Shown here piece after piece: positions 1 through 9,615 of a DNA stretch of 64,000 nucleotides (position 1 is the first letter of the stretch; every line of letters starts with the position of its first letter). This stretch comes from Flavobacterium sediminilitoris (lineage in GTDB: Bacteria > Bacteroidota > Bacteroidia > Flavobacteriales > Flavobacteriaceae), in assembly GCF_023008245.1 (NCBI RefSeq), contig NZ_CP090145.1, positions 806,001 to 870,000 on the forward strand. Direction: 5' to 3'. The notes below the pieces were generated by a model, which had not been told where the DNA came from, made no database searches, and saw only the letters and a list, made by a program, of their open reading frames with translations. The position numbers and the translations under genes were made by a program.

Positions 1-314
1 GCTCCAAAATCGTTCATATGATAACCCGATTCTTTTAAATAAGGATGTTTTTCTATGACTTGTTTTCCAACTAAACGTCCAATCGAACGTCCTACTACAG
101 AAACTTCCAAACTATGTGTCAAACGATTGTGCACAAAATCAGTTTTTGAAAGCGGAATTACCTGTGTTTTATCTTGCAAACTTCTAAAAGCAGATGAAAA
201 AATAATTCTATCATAGTCTACCTCAAATCCTAAACGCGTATCATCTTGTTCCTTTCTCAGTCTTTTATTTGTATCTCCTTGACGTTTTAAAGATAATAAC
301 TGCTCCCAGTTCAT
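1..314 (-). CDS. dgt: dGTP triphosphohydrolase, N-terminal part (cut by window edge)
   Basis: Translation of the reverse strand begins [20 protein letters not shown] and continues for about 104 codons to the window edge. It includes the conserved [18 protein letters not shown] stretch and [10 protein letters not shown], whose THS histidine starts the HD metal-binding site of dNTPases. The family hydrolyses dGTP to deoxyguanosine and triphosphate in the cytosol, which controls the dNTP pool. An in-frame ATG lies 12 bases further upstream (MIKK at 326), but the family normally starts at MNWEQ. The gene is divergent from the riboswitch-metE unit, and a -7 element lies just upstream. The C-terminal three quarters lie outside the window. 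Identification is by remembered family sequence. Confidence 0.9.
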   Translation of the reverse strand, partial: MNWEQLLSLKRQGDTNKRLRKEQDDTRLGFEVDYDRIIFSSAFRSLQDKTQVIPLSKTDFVHNRLTHSLEVSVVGRSIGRLVGKQVIEKHPYLKESGYHMNDFG

Positions 315-361
315 TTTTTTTATCATACTCTTATAAAAGTTTAACCTTAATATTTCAGTTT

Positions 362-369
362 CAAAGATA
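362..369 (-). promoter_or_regulatory. Putative -7 promoter element of dgt
   Basis: CAAAGATA on the + strand reads TATCTTTG on the minus strand, a full match to the Bacteroidota -7 consensus TAnnTTTG, about 48 bases before the dgt start. No clear -33 TTG is seen at the usual spacing. Confidence 0.5.
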
Positions 370-477
370 CTGAAATAGATATATTTTTAAAGCAGCTTTA
401 ATAGTGTTATTATTTGTAAATGTTATAGAAGTAACAAATTCGCAAAAACAAAAACATTTTTCTAATTAATTTTATAA

Positions 478-485
478 TACTTTTG
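478..485 (+). promoter_or_regulatory. Putative -7 promoter element of the riboswitch-metE transcript
   Basis: TACTTTTG matches TAnnTTTG exactly and lies about 40 bases before the first conserved riboswitch elements. Transcription would start near 492 and place the whole aptamer in the leader. Confidence 0.55.
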
Positions 486-523
486 TGCAGAATTTAAGTT
501 CTTAATTTATTTCTTCATCAACC

Positions 524-690
524 GATAGAGGTTTTACTTAACTGTAGATTAATAGGGAATCGTGTGTAAATCACGAACTGTCGCGCAACTGTAAGTAACA
601 CAAAAAGTTTTTATCTGAAATAAGATCCACTGTTTGCTTTGCAAATGGGAAGGACGGTAAAAATGTTACAAGTCAGGAGACCTGCCTTTA
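524..690 (+). promoter_or_regulatory. Cobalamin (B12) riboswitch in the metE leader
   Basis: The conserved blocks of a cobalamin aptamer appear in order: GAGGTTTTA near 528, AATAGGGAATC at 551-561, the core CGCGCAACTGTAAG at 582-595, and an intact B12 box AGTCAGGAGACCTGCC at 671-686. The leader runs about 200 more bases to metE and contains a possible hairpin at 748-780 (CACGACAA pairing with TTGTTGTG), which could belong to the expression platform. Adenosylcobalamin or a relative should repress the B12-independent methionine synthase when B12 is available. This in turn implies a B12-dependent MetH elsewhere in the genome. How the signal reaches metE cannot be seen directly. Confidence 0.93.
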
Positions 691-887
691 TTGAATTGAC
701 AATGCTTTCGCGATTTGAAGCAATAGTCTGGATTGATACATTCTCACACGACAATATAATTATATTCTATTTTGTTGTGCGTTTACCTATACATGTATTT
801 ATTCTATCTATTTCCTTTATTTCAAAAAACATTTGAAATGCATCAAGAGCTTTTTTAACTGATTTATTCATTTTAAAAGCAAAAAAA

Positions 888-3212
888 ATGCTAACAAACA
901 ATCTAGGTTACCCGCGAATTGGTAACAACAGAGAATTAAAAAAAGCCTGTGAAAATTATTGGTCAGGAAAAATCACATCTGATGCACTAATAGCTGTTGG
1001 AAAAAGTCTCCGTAAACAAAATTGGCTATTACAATCAGAAGCTGGAATAGATCTTATTCCTTCTAATGATTTTTCATTTTACGACCAAGTTCTTGATTTA
1101 TCACTTACACTTGGAGTTATTCCGGCTCATTACTCAGAATTTGAACAAAGAAACACCGAGTTAGACTTGTATTTTGCTATGGCAAGAGGTGCACAAAAAG
1201 ACGATCAAGATGTTAAAGCGATGGAAATGACAAAATGGTTTGACACAAATTACCATTACATTGTTCCTGAATTCACAAAAGATCAAGAATTTAAGTTATA
1301 CTCTGAAAAAATAATAAGTGAATTTATCGAAGCTAAAGAATTAGGAATTACAACCAAACCTGTTCTTATTGGTCCCGTTTCTTATTTACTTCTTGGAAAG
1401 GAAAAAGAAAAAGGATTCCACAGAATTGATCTCCTAGATAAATTACTTCCTGTTTATTTTGAAATTTTAAAAAAACTTGAAGATGAAAATGTAGAGTGGA
1501 TACAATTTGATGAACCTTTTCTAGCGTTAAATTTAACGAATATTGAAAGAGCCGCTTTAATTCATACTTACAAAGAAATAAACAATCGCTTTCCAAATAT
1601 AAAAATCATCCTAGCTAATTATTTTGATTGTTTTGGAGACAACTTAGAGACAGCTCTTTCTCTTCCTGTACACACTCTTCATTTAGACTTGGTTCGCTGT
1701 CCATTACAATTAGATGATATTTTAAAGTCTACTTTTATTTCTAGTAACACCTTCCTTTCATTAGGCGTTGTTGATGGACGAAATATTTGGAAAAACGATT
1801 TCCAAAAGACATTATCTCTTATTAAAAAAGCATCCAATTTATTAGGCAAAGAAAGATTACTAATTGCCCCTTCTTGTTCCTTAATACATTGTCCTTGTGA
1901 CTTAGATCTTGAAACAAATGAAACCTCTTTAACACCAGAAATCAAACAATGGCTTGCTTTTGCAAAGCAAAAAATAAATGAAGTTGTTTTACTCAAAAAA
2001 TTTGCATCTGGCGAATTAGAAACAACAAACAACACTCATTATAATGAGAACAATAAAGCTAATCAAAATCGTAAAACAGCCACAATCATACACAATGAAG
2101 CTGTTAAAAACAGAGTAGGAAAGATTAACGAAAAAGACTCTCAAAGAGAAAACCCTTTCTCAATAAGAAGACAAAAACAAATAGAAGTATTAAATCTACC
2201 TTTGTTTCCGACCACTACGATAGGCTCATTTCCACAGACCACAGAAGTTCGTAGTTGGAGAGCAAAATTTAAAAAAGGAGAAATAACCGCTCAAGAATAT
2301 GATAATTTAATTAAAATAGAAACAGAAGAAACTATTCGTTTCCAAGAAGAGTCTGGAATTGACGTTTTAGTTCATGGTGAATTTGAGCGTAATGACATGG
2401 TGGAATATTTTGGAGAACAACTAGATGGTTTTACTTTCACTAAAAATGGTTGGGTTCAAAGCTACGGAAGCAGATGCGTAAAGCCTCCTGTTATTTATGG
2501 TGATGTTTCCCGTGCGAATCCAATGACTGTTAAATGGGCTAAATTTGCCCAATCACTAACTCCTAAATGGGTCAAAGGAATGTTAACTGGTCCTGTGACT
2601 ATTTTACAATGGTCATTTGTTCGTAATGACCAACCTAGATCAACAACATGTACTCAAATAGCTCTTGCTATCCGTGATGAAGTAGTAGATTTAGAAAAAG
2701 CAGGTATTAAAATAATTCAAATTGACGAACCTGCTATAAGAGAAGGACTACCATTACGAAAAGAAGATTGGGCAACTTATTTAGATTGGGCAATTAAAGC
2801 TTTTAGGATTTCAGCAAGTGGTATTAAAGATAACACACAAATTCATACACACATGTGTTATAGTGAGTTTAATGATATTATTCAAAATATTGCAGATATG
2901 GATGCTGATGTAATTACCATAGAATGTTCTCGTTCACAAATGGAATTATTAGATGCTTTCTCTAATTTTAAATACCCCAATGAAATAGGCCCAGGAGTAT
3001 ATGATATTCATTCTCCTCGTGTTCCGTCTAGTAAAGAAATGTCCCATTTATTAGAAAAAGCAGCAGCAGTTATTCCTGCTGATCAATTATGGGTAAATCC
3101 AGATTGCGGTTTAAAAACACGTCATTGGGATGAAACTAAAAAAGCTTTAATTGAGATGGTTGCAGCTGCTAAAGAGATGCGATTATTGATAAAAAAAGAA
3201 GTTCTTTCTTAA
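888..3212 (+). CDS. metE: Cobalamin-independent methionine synthase
   Basis: This enzyme transfers the methyl group of 5-methyltetrahydropteroyltriglutamate to homocysteine, the last step of methionine synthesis, in the cytosol. At 774 residues it has the usual two-barrel MetE layout. The N-terminal half opens with LGYPRIGNNRELKKA. The C-terminal catalytic half starts at FPTTTIGSFPQT (about 442) and carries the zinc ligands: HTHMCYSEF (His and Cys near 654-656), ECSRSQ (Glu near 677) and NPDCGL (Cys near 739). Residues about 385-438 form an Asn/Lys-rich linker between the halves that seems longer than in E. coli MetE (753 residues). The upstream cobalamin riboswitch independently supports the assignment. 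A strong terminator hairpin follows directly. Confidence 0.97.
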   Translation: MLTNNLGYPRIGNNRELKKACENYWSGKITSDALIAVGKSLRKQNWLLQSEAGIDLIPSNDFSFYDQVLDLSLTLGVIPAHYSEFEQRNTELDLYFAMARGAQKDDQDVKAMEMTKWFDTNYHYIVPEFTKDQEFKLYSEKIISEFIEAKELGITTKPVLIGPVSYLLLGKEKEKGFHRIDLLDKLLPVYFEILKKLEDENVEWIQFDEPFLALNLTNIERAALIHTYKEINNRFPNIKIILANYFDCFGDNLETALSLPVHTLHLDLVRCPLQLDDILKSTFISSNTFLSLGVVDGRNIWKNDFQKTLSLIKKASNLLGKERLLIAPSCSLIHCPCDLDLETNETSLTPEIKQWLAFAKQKINEVVLLKKFASGELETTNNTHYNENNKANQNRKTATIIHNEAVKNRVGKINEKDSQRENPFSIRRQKQIEVLNLPLFPTTTIGSFPQTTEVRSWRAKFKKGEITAQEYDNLIKIETEETIRFQEESGIDVLVHGEFERNDMVEYFGEQLDGFTFTKNGWVQSYGSRCVKPPVIYGDVSRANPMTVKWAKFAQSLTPKWVKGMLTGPVTILQWSFVRNDQPRSTTCTQIALAIRDEVVDLEKAGIKIIQIDEPAIREGLPLRKEDWATYLDWAIKAFRISASGIKDNTQIHTHMCYSEFNDIIQNIADMDADVITIECSRSQMELLDAFSNFKYPNEIGPGVYDIHSPRVPSSKEMSHLLEKAAAVIPADQLWVNPDCGLKTRHWDETKKALIEMVAAAKEMRLLIKKEVLS

Positions 3213-3224
3213 CAACTATGAACA

Positions 3225-3265
3225 ACACAGCCAAACAAGTTAATTTATGTTTGGCTGTGTTTTTA
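3225..3265 (+). terminator. Rho-independent terminator of metE
   Basis: A perfect 13-bp stem ACACAGCCAAACA / TGTTTGGCTGTGT with a 10-base loop is followed by a T-rich run (TTTTATTTCT). It lies 12 bases after the metE stop. Confidence 0.9.
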
Positions 3266-3289
3266 TTTCTAATAATATTCAATTCCAAA

Positions 3290-3514
3290 TTAAGGTTTAT
3301 CATTTGCCAAAAAGAAATCTTTTGATTTTTTTGGATATTGAGCATAGTTGATATCACTAGGATTTTCTATTATTGATTTGATATTTATTTCATCTCCTAT
3401 TTTAAATTTTGCAATTGTGTATTTATAGTCTAACAAATATTCTCCACAAAAGAAATTTCCTTTTTCATCTTGTTCAATAATCCCTGTATACACTCCTTTA
3501 CTTTCTTTAGACAT
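3290..3514 (-). CDS. Small conserved-looking protein of unknown function
   Basis: This is a 74-residue soluble protein (MSKESKGVYTGIIEQDEKGN...) without signal peptide or membrane segment. Composition is that of a normal cytosolic protein: alternating charged and hydrophobic residues, including GDEINIKSIIENPSDINYAQ. I do not recognise the family. It is taken as a real gene because a full-match -7 element lies 18 bases before the ATG and a terminator-bounded gap separates it from metE. Two other ORFs in this area (3169-3357 and 3430-3669, same strand) are out of frame with it and have less protein-like composition. It lies downstream of nrdA on the same strand but has its own promoter candidate. 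Confidence 0.6.
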   Translation of the reverse strand: MSKESKGVYTGIIEQDEKGNFFCGEYLLDYKYTIAKFKIGDEINIKSIIENPSDINYAQYPKKSKDFFLANDKP

Positions 3515-3531
3515 GGCGTTTTATTTTTTGA

Positions 3532-3539
3532 CAAAGGTA
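3532..3539 (-). promoter_or_regulatory. Putative -7 promoter element of the small ORF at 3290-3514
   Basis: CAAAGGTA on the + strand reads TACCTTTG on the minus strand, matching TAnnTTTG, 18 bases upstream of the ATG. This would give a leader of about 12 bases. Confidence 0.5.
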
Positions 3540-3565
3540 CGAATTGTAATGCAACTTTTATTATA

Positions 3566-3601
3566 AAAGAAAACAGCCATGTGTTGATGGCTGTTTTCTT
3601 T
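3566..3601 (-). terminator. Terminator downstream of nrdA
   Basis: A perfect 15-bp inverted repeat AAAGAAAACAGCCAT / ATGGCTGTTTTCTTT with a GTGTTG loop lies 30 bases past the nrdA stop. The stem's outer A/T pairs supply the T tract on the minus strand. Confidence 0.85.
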
Positions 3602-3631
3602 ACTCTATTATCTTTATTCTTAACTCTATAA

Positions 3632-6019
3632 TTAAGAACCACACATTTCACAATCATCTGGTTCAGCATTCTTAGAACGTTCTAACATTGCTTTAAACTC
3701 ATCTGTTGACATTTCAGATTTTACTTCAACTGGAACTTGTTCTGGTTTTTTGTCATTATTTAAAGTAAACTTAATTGCATCTACCGCAGATTTTGTTCTT
3801 AAATAATACATTCCTGTTTTTAAACCACTCTTCCATGCATAAAAATGCATTGACGTTAATTTTGCCATTGTTGCTCCTTCCATAAATAAATTTAAAGATT
3901 GAGATTGATCTATAAAGTATCCTCTTTGACGAGACATATCTATAATATCTTTCATACTCAATTCCCAAACTGTCTTATATAAATCTTTAATATCTTGTGG
4001 AATAACATCTATATCTTGAATTGATCCATTATTACGCATGATTTCTTGTTTTAAATTATCATTCCATAATCCTAAACTAACTAAATCATGTAATAAATGT
4101 TTATTTACAACTATAAACTCTCCTGATAACACTCTTCGCGTGTATATATTTGATGTATATGGCTCAAATGCCTCGTTATTTCCTAATATTTGCGATGTAG
4201 ATGCAGTTGGCATTGGTGCTAATAATAACGAATTACGAACTCCTTTTTCCATTACTTCTTTTCGTAAAGAAGCCCAATCCCATCTTCCTGATAAATCTTC
4301 GTCTTTTAAACCCCACATATTGTACTGAAACTCTCCTTTTGAAATTGGAGATCCTTCAAAAGTAGAATACGGTCCTTCTTCTATAGCTAGTTCCATTGAA
4401 GCTGTAACCGCAGCAAAATAAATTGTTTCGAAGATTTCTTGATTTAATTTTTTTGCTTCATCACTTGTAAATGGCATTCTTAATAAGATAAAAGCATCTG
4501 CCAAACCTTGAACTCCTAAACCAACTGGTCTGTGACGTAAATTTGAATTTTCAGCTTCTTTTACAGGATAATAATTTCTATCAATTACTTTATTTAAGTT
4601 ACGTGTAATTCTTTTCGTTACATCAAATAAAAATTGATGGTTAAATTCCCCATTCTCAATAAACATTGGTAATGAAATAGAAGCTAAATTACATACTGCT
4701 ATTTCATCTTCAGAAGTATATTCTAAGATTTCAGTACATAAATTTGACGAACGAATAGTTCCTAAATTTTTTTGATTTGATTTTCTATTTGCTGCATCTT
4801 TATACAGCATATAAGGTGTTCCTGTTTCAATTTGCGATTCTAATATTTTTTCCCAAAGCTCACGTGCTTTTATTGTCTTTCTTCCTTTTCCTTCCTTTTC
4901 ATAATTTGTATACATTGTTTCAAACTCTTCACCATACACATCATACAAACCTGGGCATTCATTTGGACACATTAACGTCCACGTTGCGTCTTCTTCAACG
5001 CGCTTCATAAACAAATCACACATCCACATTGCAAAAAACAAATCTCTTGCACGCATTTCTTCTTTACCATGATTTTTCTTCAAATCTAAGAAATCGAAAA
5101 TATCAGCATGCCATGGTTCTATGTAAATAGCAAAACTCCCTTTCCTCTTTCCTCCTCCTTGATCTACATAACGTGCTGTATCATTAAACACTCTCAACAT
5201 AGGTACAATTCCATTTGAAGTACCATTTGTTCCACGAATATAAGAACCTGTTGCTCTTACATTGTGAATAGACAAACCTATTCCTCCGGCAGATTGTGAT
5301 ATTTTAGCCGTTTGTTTTAACGTATCATAAATTCCATCAATACTATCATCTTGCATAGTTAGCAAGAAGCATGATGACATTTGTGGTTTTGGCGTTCCTG
5401 CATTAAACAATGTAGGCGTTGCATGTGTGAAAAATTTCTTCGACATTAATTCGTACGTTTCAATTGCCGAATCAATATCATTTAAATGTATTCCAACAGA
5501 AACACGCATTAACATGTGCTGTGGTCTTTCTGCTATTTTACCATTTATTTTTAATAAATAAGAGCGTTCTAACGTTTTAAATCCAAAATAATCATAATTA
5601 AAATCGCGATTATAAATAATGGTTGAATCTAATTTTTCAGCATTCTCCATGATTACATTATACACTTCATCAGAAAGCAATGGTGCTTCTTGACCTGTTC
5701 TTGGATTCACATAATGATACATCTCTGTCATTGTTTCAGAGAAAGATTTTGTTGTATTTTTATGTAAATTTGAAACTGCAATACGAGCTGCTAATTGTGC
5801 ATAATCTGGATGCGCAATTGTCATTGAAGCGGCTGTTTCTGCTGCTAAATTATCTAATTCAGAAGTTGTAACACCATCATATAATCCTTCAATTACACGC
5901 ATAGCAACTTTTACAGGATCTACTAGTTCATTTAGCTCATAGCATAAAAATCTTATTCTATCAGTAATTTTATCAAACATTACTGGTTCTCTTCTACCGT
6001 CTCTTTTTACTACATTCAT
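3632..6019 (-). CDS. nrdA: Ribonucleoside-diphosphate reductase class Ia, large (alpha) subunit
   Basis: This subunit carries the active site that reduces NDPs to dNDPs with the radical supplied by NrdB. It has 795 residues. An ATP-cone occupies about residues 1-95 ([20 protein letters not shown]), giving allosteric activity control. The barrel contains [10 protein letters not shown] (catalytic Asn/Cys/Glu near 426-431), [14 protein letters not shown] and [13 protein letters not shown], all class I hallmarks. The C-terminus ends DDCEMCGS, the mobile CxxC pair that takes electrons from thioredoxin or glutaredoxin. nrdB lies upstream on the same strand, 218 bases away, so the two are probably coexpressed. 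I saw no convincing NrdR box in the gap or before nrdB. Confidence 0.97.
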   Translation of the reverse strand: MNVVKRDGRREPVMFDKITDRIRFLCYELNELVDPVKVAMRVIEGLYDGVTTSELDNLAAETAASMTIAHPDYAQLAARIAVSNLHKNTTKSFSETMTEMYHYVNPRTGQEAPLLSDEVYNVIMENAEKLDSTIIYNRDFNYDYFGFKTLERSYLLKINGKIAERPQHMLMRVSVGIHLNDIDSAIETYELMSKKFFTHATPTLFNAGTPKPQMSSCFLLTMQDDSIDGIYDTLKQTAKISQSAGGIGLSIHNVRATGSYIRGTNGTSNGIVPMLRVFNDTARYVDQGGGKRKGSFAIYIEPWHADIFDFLDLKKNHGKEEMRARDLFFAMWMCDLFMKRVEEDATWTLMCPNECPGLYDVYGEEFETMYTNYEKEGKGRKTIKARELWEKILESQIETGTPYMLYKDAANRKSNQKNLGTIRSSNLCTEILEYTSEDEIAVCNLASISLPMFIENGEFNHQFLFDVTKRITRNLNKVIDRNYYPVKEAENSNLRHRPVGLGVQGLADAFILLRMPFTSDEAKKLNQEIFETIYFAAVTASMELAIEEGPYSTFEGSPISKGEFQYNMWGLKDEDLSGRWDWASLRKEVMEKGVRNSLLLAPMPTASTSQILGNNEAFEPYTSNIYTRRVLSGEFIVVNKHLLHDLVSLGLWNDNLKQEIMRNNGSIQDIDVIPQDIKDLYKTVWELSMKDIIDMSRQRGYFIDQSQSLNLFMEGATMAKLTSMHFYAWKSGLKTGMYYLRTKSAVDAIKFTLNNDKKPEQVPVEVKSEMSTDEFKAMLERSKNAEPDDCEMCGS

Positions 6020-6237
6020 TTTACAGCTTTTATATATGGTTAATTGCCAAAACTATATTTATTTTCCAGTTTTGATGGAAATAGAATTTCATCATTAAAA
6101 AATATATTATACTATATATTAACAATGATAAACTCACCTTCATTAGAAAAAAGGTTTTTTCTAAAAGATATGTTTCTAGATATTCTAAATTATTGTTTCG
6201 TAAATAAACAATAAGAAATTAATAAATTAAATTGATT

Positions 6238-7215
6238 TTAAAAATCTGCGTCAAAACTAATTTTTCCAGATTCCGTATCATTATTCATTACTCCTGCTTT
6301 TTGATATTCGGCTACTCTTTTTTCAAAGAAATTAGTTTTTCCTTGAAGTGATATCATATCCATAAAATCAAATGGATTTGAAGAATTATACACTCTTTCA
6401 CAACCTAACTCAACTAGTAATCTATCAGTAACAAATTCTAAATATTGAGTCATTAAATTTGCATTCATTCCAATTAAGCTAACTGGCAATGATTCTGTAA
6501 CAAATTCCCTTTCGATATTTAATGCATCCACAATAATATCTTTAATTCTAGTTTTAGGGACTTTATTTATTAAATGATGATTATGTAAATGCACGGCAAA
6601 ATCACAATGCACACCTTCATCACGAGAAATTAATTCATTTGAAAATGTTAATCCAGGCATTAACCCTCTTTTTTTCAACCAAAAAATAGAACAAAATGCT
6701 CCAGAAAAGAAAATCCCTTCTACGGCAGCAAATGCAATTAATCTTTCAGCAAAAGAATCTGACTCAATCCATTTTAAAGCCCATTCTGCTTTTTTCTTAA
6801 TTGCAGGAAACACATCTATTGCATGAAACAATTTATCTTTTTCTACTTCATCTTTAACATAAGTATCAATTAATAATGAATATGTTTCACTATGAATGTT
6901 CTCCATCATAATTTGAAAGCCATAGAAAAATTTTGCTTCCGCATATTGCACTTCATTAACAAAATTTTCTGCTAAATTTTCATTAACAATTCCATCAGAA
7001 GCTGCAAAAAAAGCTAGAATGTGTTTAATGAAATACTTTTCATCATCATTTAATTTAGTATTCCAGTCTGTGATATCTTGATGTAAATCAATTTCTTCAG
7101 CAGTCCAAAAACTAGCCTCCATTTTCTTATACCATTCCCAAATATCATGGTGTTTTATTGGAAAAATAACAAAACGGTCTTTGTTTTCTTGTAAAATTGG
7201 TTCGACTACCGACAT
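6238..7215 (-). CDS. nrdB: Ribonucleoside-diphosphate reductase class Ia, small (beta, R2) subunit
   Basis: This diiron subunit houses the tyrosyl radical. It has 325 residues and resembles eukaryotic R2 more than E. coli NrdB (MENIHSE and [20 protein letters not shown] are near-identical to the animal protein as I remember it). Aligning to human R2 by motif gives metal ligands Asp74, Glu105, His108, Glu166, Glu200 and His203, with the radical Tyr at 112 (ENIHSETY). All are present, so the enzyme should be active and of the Fe/Tyr type. The first ATG fits the family start. It precedes nrdA on the same strand with a 218-base gap that shows no terminator. Confidence 0.96.
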   Translation of the reverse strand: MSVVEPILQENKDRFVIFPIKHHDIWEWYKKMEASFWTAEEIDLHQDITDWNTKLNDDEKYFIKHILAFFAASDGIVNENLAENFVNEVQYAEAKFFYGFQIMMENIHSETYSLLIDTYVKDEVEKDKLFHAIDVFPAIKKKAEWALKWIESDSFAERLIAFAAVEGIFFSGAFCSIFWLKKRGLMPGLTFSNELISRDEGVHCDFAVHLHNHHLINKVPKTRIKDIIVDALNIEREFVTESLPVSLIGMNANLMTQYLEFVTDRLLVELGCERVYNSSNPFDFMDMISLQGKTNFFEKRVAEYQKAGVMNNDTESGKISFDADF

Positions 7216-7482
7216 AGTTGTTTGATTTAAACGGATTTAATTTTTAGATTTATTACTTTAACTTGGGACTACAAAGTTTGCAATTTGTAATGGAAAATAA
7301 AAGTCAAACTTATTCACAATTAGAGTAAGTTTTTAACAACGAGTAAAATTTTTCTTACTCAAAAATAATTTCATAATTAATTGACAATCAATTTATTATA
7401 TTTTTAAAAAATCATTAACAAATAGACGTTAACAGCAGTAAACACATTTGCTAAGAGGTTTTTTTTATAAAAAAAACAAGCC

Positions 7483-8049
7483 TTATTTTTTCAAATCTAA
7501 AGCCACTTTTTCTAATTCGTCATACCATTGTTGCCCAAATTTTCTCACTAAAGCTTCTTTAACAAATTTATATATTGGAACTTCTAATTCCTTACCTAAA
7601 GAACATGCATCTGAACAAATGTGCCATTTATGATAATTTACGGCTGCAAAGTCTGAATATTCCTTTACACGAATAGGATATAAATGACAAGAAACTGGTT
7701 TTTTCCAGTCTATCAACCCTTGATTATATGCTTGTTCAATTCCACAAAGAGCTGTTTTCCCATCAAAAATAACATAAGCACAATCTTTACCTTCGATCAA
7801 AGTTGTTTCAAACTCCCCATCTTCAGTAGTTATAAATGCACCTTGTGCTTCAATGGCTTCAATTCCTTCTGGGCGTAAAAAAGGCTTTACCTTTGGATAA
7901 ATTTCTTTTAATATCTCTGTTTCACTTTTATCTAATGGAGCACCTGCATCTCCATCAATACAACAAGCTCCTTTACAAGCAGAAAGGTTGCATACAAATT
8001 CTTTTTCTAAGATTTCTTCCGAAACAATTGTTTTATTAAGCTGAAACAT
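7483..8049 (-). CDS. DUF3109 family protein (Cys-rich, function unknown)
   Basis: A 188-residue cytosolic protein with many conserved cysteines: FVCNLSACKGACCIDGDAG near the N-terminus, then CAY, CGI, SCHLYPIRV and ICSDAC. The pattern recalls metal- or Fe-S-binding YkgJ/DUF3109 proteins, which are common in Bacteroidota. The exact function is not established. I chose the internal start MFQLNKTIVSEE (8049) over the longer ORF start at 8079, because family members begin at MFQL and because the best -7 promoter element (8069-8076) lies between the two starts, so the longer form would not be transcribed. It is divergent from marC. Confidence 0.85.
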   Translation of the reverse strand: MFQLNKTIVSEEILEKEFVCNLSACKGACCIDGDAGAPLDKSETEILKEIYPKVKPFLRPEGIEAIEAQGAFITTEDGEFETTLIEGKDCAYVIFDGKTALCGIEQAYNQGLIDWKKPVSCHLYPIRVKEYSDFAAVNYHKWHICSDACSLGKELEVPIYKFVKEALVRKFGQQWYDELEKVALDLKK

Positions 8050-8068
8050 AATAATATTATTAAAGTTG

Positions 8069-8076
8069 CAAAGGTA
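8069..8076 (-). promoter_or_regulatory. Putative -7 promoter element of the DUF3109 gene
   Basis: CAAAGGTA reads TACCTTTG on the minus strand, an exact TAnnTTTG match, 20 bases before the ATG at 8049. It decides the start codon of this gene. Confidence 0.55.
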
Positions 8077-8159
8077 CACTTTTGAATTTAGATTTTATAT
8101 TGAAACAAGAATAATACCATTATTGGAAATATCCATATATTTTTCTCATACATATTCTC

Positions 8160-8167
8160 TATCTTTG
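8160..8167 (+). promoter_or_regulatory. Putative -7 promoter element of marC
   Basis: TATCTTTG matches TAnnTTTG, 18 bases before the ATG at 8185. It is divergent from the promoter at 8069-8076. Confidence 0.55.
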
Positions 8168-8184
8168 CAAAAACTAAGAGAAAC

Positions 8185-8760
8185 ATGACCTTTGACTGGA
8201 AAGAAATTTTTACTATAAGCATGATTTTATTTGCCGTAATTGACATAATAGGAAGTATTCCAATTATAGTTGACTTACGAAGTAAAGTTGGACATATTCA
8301 ATCTGAAAAAGCTACAATAGTTGCTGCAATTATAATGATTGCTTTTCTTTTTGTAGGTGAAGAAATTTTAAAACTAATTGGAATTGACGCAAATTCTTTT
8401 GCTGTTGCAGGAGCTTTTGTTTTATTCTTTTTAGCATTAGAAATGATTTTAGGAATACGATTATATAAAGAAGACAATCCTACAACCGCCTCAATAGTAC
8501 CGATTGCTTTTCCTTTAATTGCTGGAGCAGGAACAATGACTACTATATTGTCGCTAAGAGCAGAATATGAAAAGATAAACATTATTATTGCAATTATTAT
8601 AAATGTAATTGTTGTGTATTGTGTTTTAAAATTATCTGGCAAAATTGAAAAGTCGTTAGGTCAAAATGGATTAGGCATTATTCGAAAGATTTTTGGTGTA
8701 ATCTTATTAGCTATTGCAGTTAAATTATTTGCTGCGAATGTAAAAGGGTTATTTACTTAA
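8185..8760 (+). CDS. MarC family integral membrane protein (UPF0056)
   Basis: A 191-residue inner-membrane protein with six predicted hydrophobic segments: about 7-27, 44-64, 72-90, 103-122, 130-148 and 164-184. Family signatures are FAVIDIIGSIPIIVDL in helix 1, FVLFFLALEMILGI, and IVPIAFPLIAGAGTMTTIL, whose PLIAGAG motif is typical of MarC. The molecular role is unknown. The original link to multiple antibiotic resistance in E. coli was not upheld, so no resistance phenotype is inferred. A two-TM small protein follows after 17 bases and may be cotranscribed. Confidence 0.9.
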   Translation: MTFDWKEIFTISMILFAVIDIIGSIPIIVDLRSKVGHIQSEKATIVAAIIMIAFLFVGEEILKLIGIDANSFAVAGAFVLFFLALEMILGIRLYKEDNPTTASIVPIAFPLIAGAGTMTTILSLRAEYEKINIIIAIIINVIVVYCVLKLSGKIEKSLGQNGLGIIRKIFGVILLAIAVKLFAANVKGLFT

Positions 8761-8777
8761 CAATAAATTTATTAAAC

Positions 8778-8978
8778 ATGAAAATATTCAGCATCATCGT
8801 AATTGTTTTAGCAGTAATACTTATTGCTTTCAATCTTACAAAAGTTAATTTTAATAGCCCATTTGAAGGAAATAGTTCTGTAGCGTTAATTGGAATTGTA
8901 TCTGGTTTCTGTGCTATTATTTTAATGTTAATCTATTTAATTTCTAAAAAGATAGAAAACAAAACAAAAAATCATTAA
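8778..8978 (+). CDS. Small two-helix membrane protein, unknown
   Basis: A 66-residue protein with two clear hydrophobic stretches (about 3-22 and 36-57) separated by a short polar loop (KVNFNSPFEGNSS), and a lysine-rich C-terminus that would stay in the cytosol. No family is recognised. Position 17 bases after marC and 27 bases before the flavoprotein gene, all on the same strand, suggests an operon. Confidence 0.7.
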   Translation: MKIFSIIVIVLAVILIAFNLTKVNFNSPFEGNSSVALIGIVSGFCAIILMLIYLISKKIENKTKNH

Positions 8979-9005
8979 ATCTTTTTTTCTTAAAAATCAC
9001 ATTTC

Positions 9006-9614
9006 ATGTATGACGTTTTAATAATTGGTGGCGGTGTTTCTGGCGTTTCCTGTGCTTTACTTTTAGGTTCTGCTTCCAATAAACCTTTTGCTTCTGATAA
9101 AAAAATAGGAGTAATTGCTCATCAAAAAACTTCCTCATTACAAAATGCGGTTTTTAATAATGTTTATGGAATTCCTGTTGGAAAACTAGGTTCTGAATTA
9201 TTAACAGAAAGTTTAGATCACCTAACAACAGTTTACCCACATGTTGAACAAATTTTAAATGAAAAAGTCTTAAAAATTTCAGGTGAAGCTGGAAATTTCC
9301 AAATAACAACTAATTCAAAAACTTATAATTCAAAAATTATTGTTATTGGAATTGGCTCAGGAAGCCCTTTCATAATTGAAGGACTAGAAAAATATGTTAT
9401 TTCGCATAAAAAAGCAGCTCCAGAAAAAAATAGAATTCAACTAAAGAATGATGATCATTTCGTAACAGAAGGGATTTACGTTTGTGGCACTTTAGCTGGA
9501 CAAAGAAGCCAGTTAGCTATTGCTTCTGGAAGTGGTGCAAGTGTAGCTGGTGACATTTTAACTTTATGGAATAATGGAAATCACGCACAGGTTCATGATG
9601 CATTAGGAAAATAG
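9006..9614 (+). CDS. Short FAD-dependent pyridine-nucleotide-disulfide-oxidoreductase-like protein
   Basis: The start YDVLIIGGGVSGVSCALLLG is a classic GxGxxG FAD-binding Rossmann motif. The end, GIYVCGTLAGQRSQLAIASGSG, matches the second FAD-binding segment of thioredoxin reductases. At 202 residues it is about 100 shorter than thioredoxin reductase. The central part that would hold the NADPH domain and the redox CxxC is missing: only about 130 residues join the two FAD segments, and no CxxC is visible. It is therefore an FAD-only flavoprotein of unknown substrate. The electron donor cannot be told from sequence. The stop is one base from the convergent end of the S41 protease gene. Confidence 0.8.
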   Translation: MYDVLIIGGGVSGVSCALLLGSASNKPFASDKKIGVIAHQKTSSLQNAVFNNVYGIPVGKLGSELLTESLDHLTTVYPHVEQILNEKVLKISGEAGNFQITTNSKTYNSKIIVIGIGSGSPFIIEGLEKYVISHKKAAPEKNRIQLKNDDHFVTEGIYVCGTLAGQRSQLAIASGSGASVAGDILTLWNNGNHAQVHDALGK

Positions 9615-9615
9615 T

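Noticed and set aside
639..836. 65-codon ORF upstream of metE
   Set aside because: It overlaps the cobalamin riboswitch, including the B12 box, and its translation has no protein-like pattern.
3430..3669. 79-codon minus-strand ORF between the small protein and nrdA
   Set aside because: It overlaps the nrdA end, the terminator hairpin and the small ORF at 3290-3514, which has a better promoter and composition.
6020..7482. NrdR boxes around nrdA/nrdB
   Set aside because: No pair of 16-base NrdR-type boxes could be seen in the two non-coding gaps (6020-6237 and 7216-7482).
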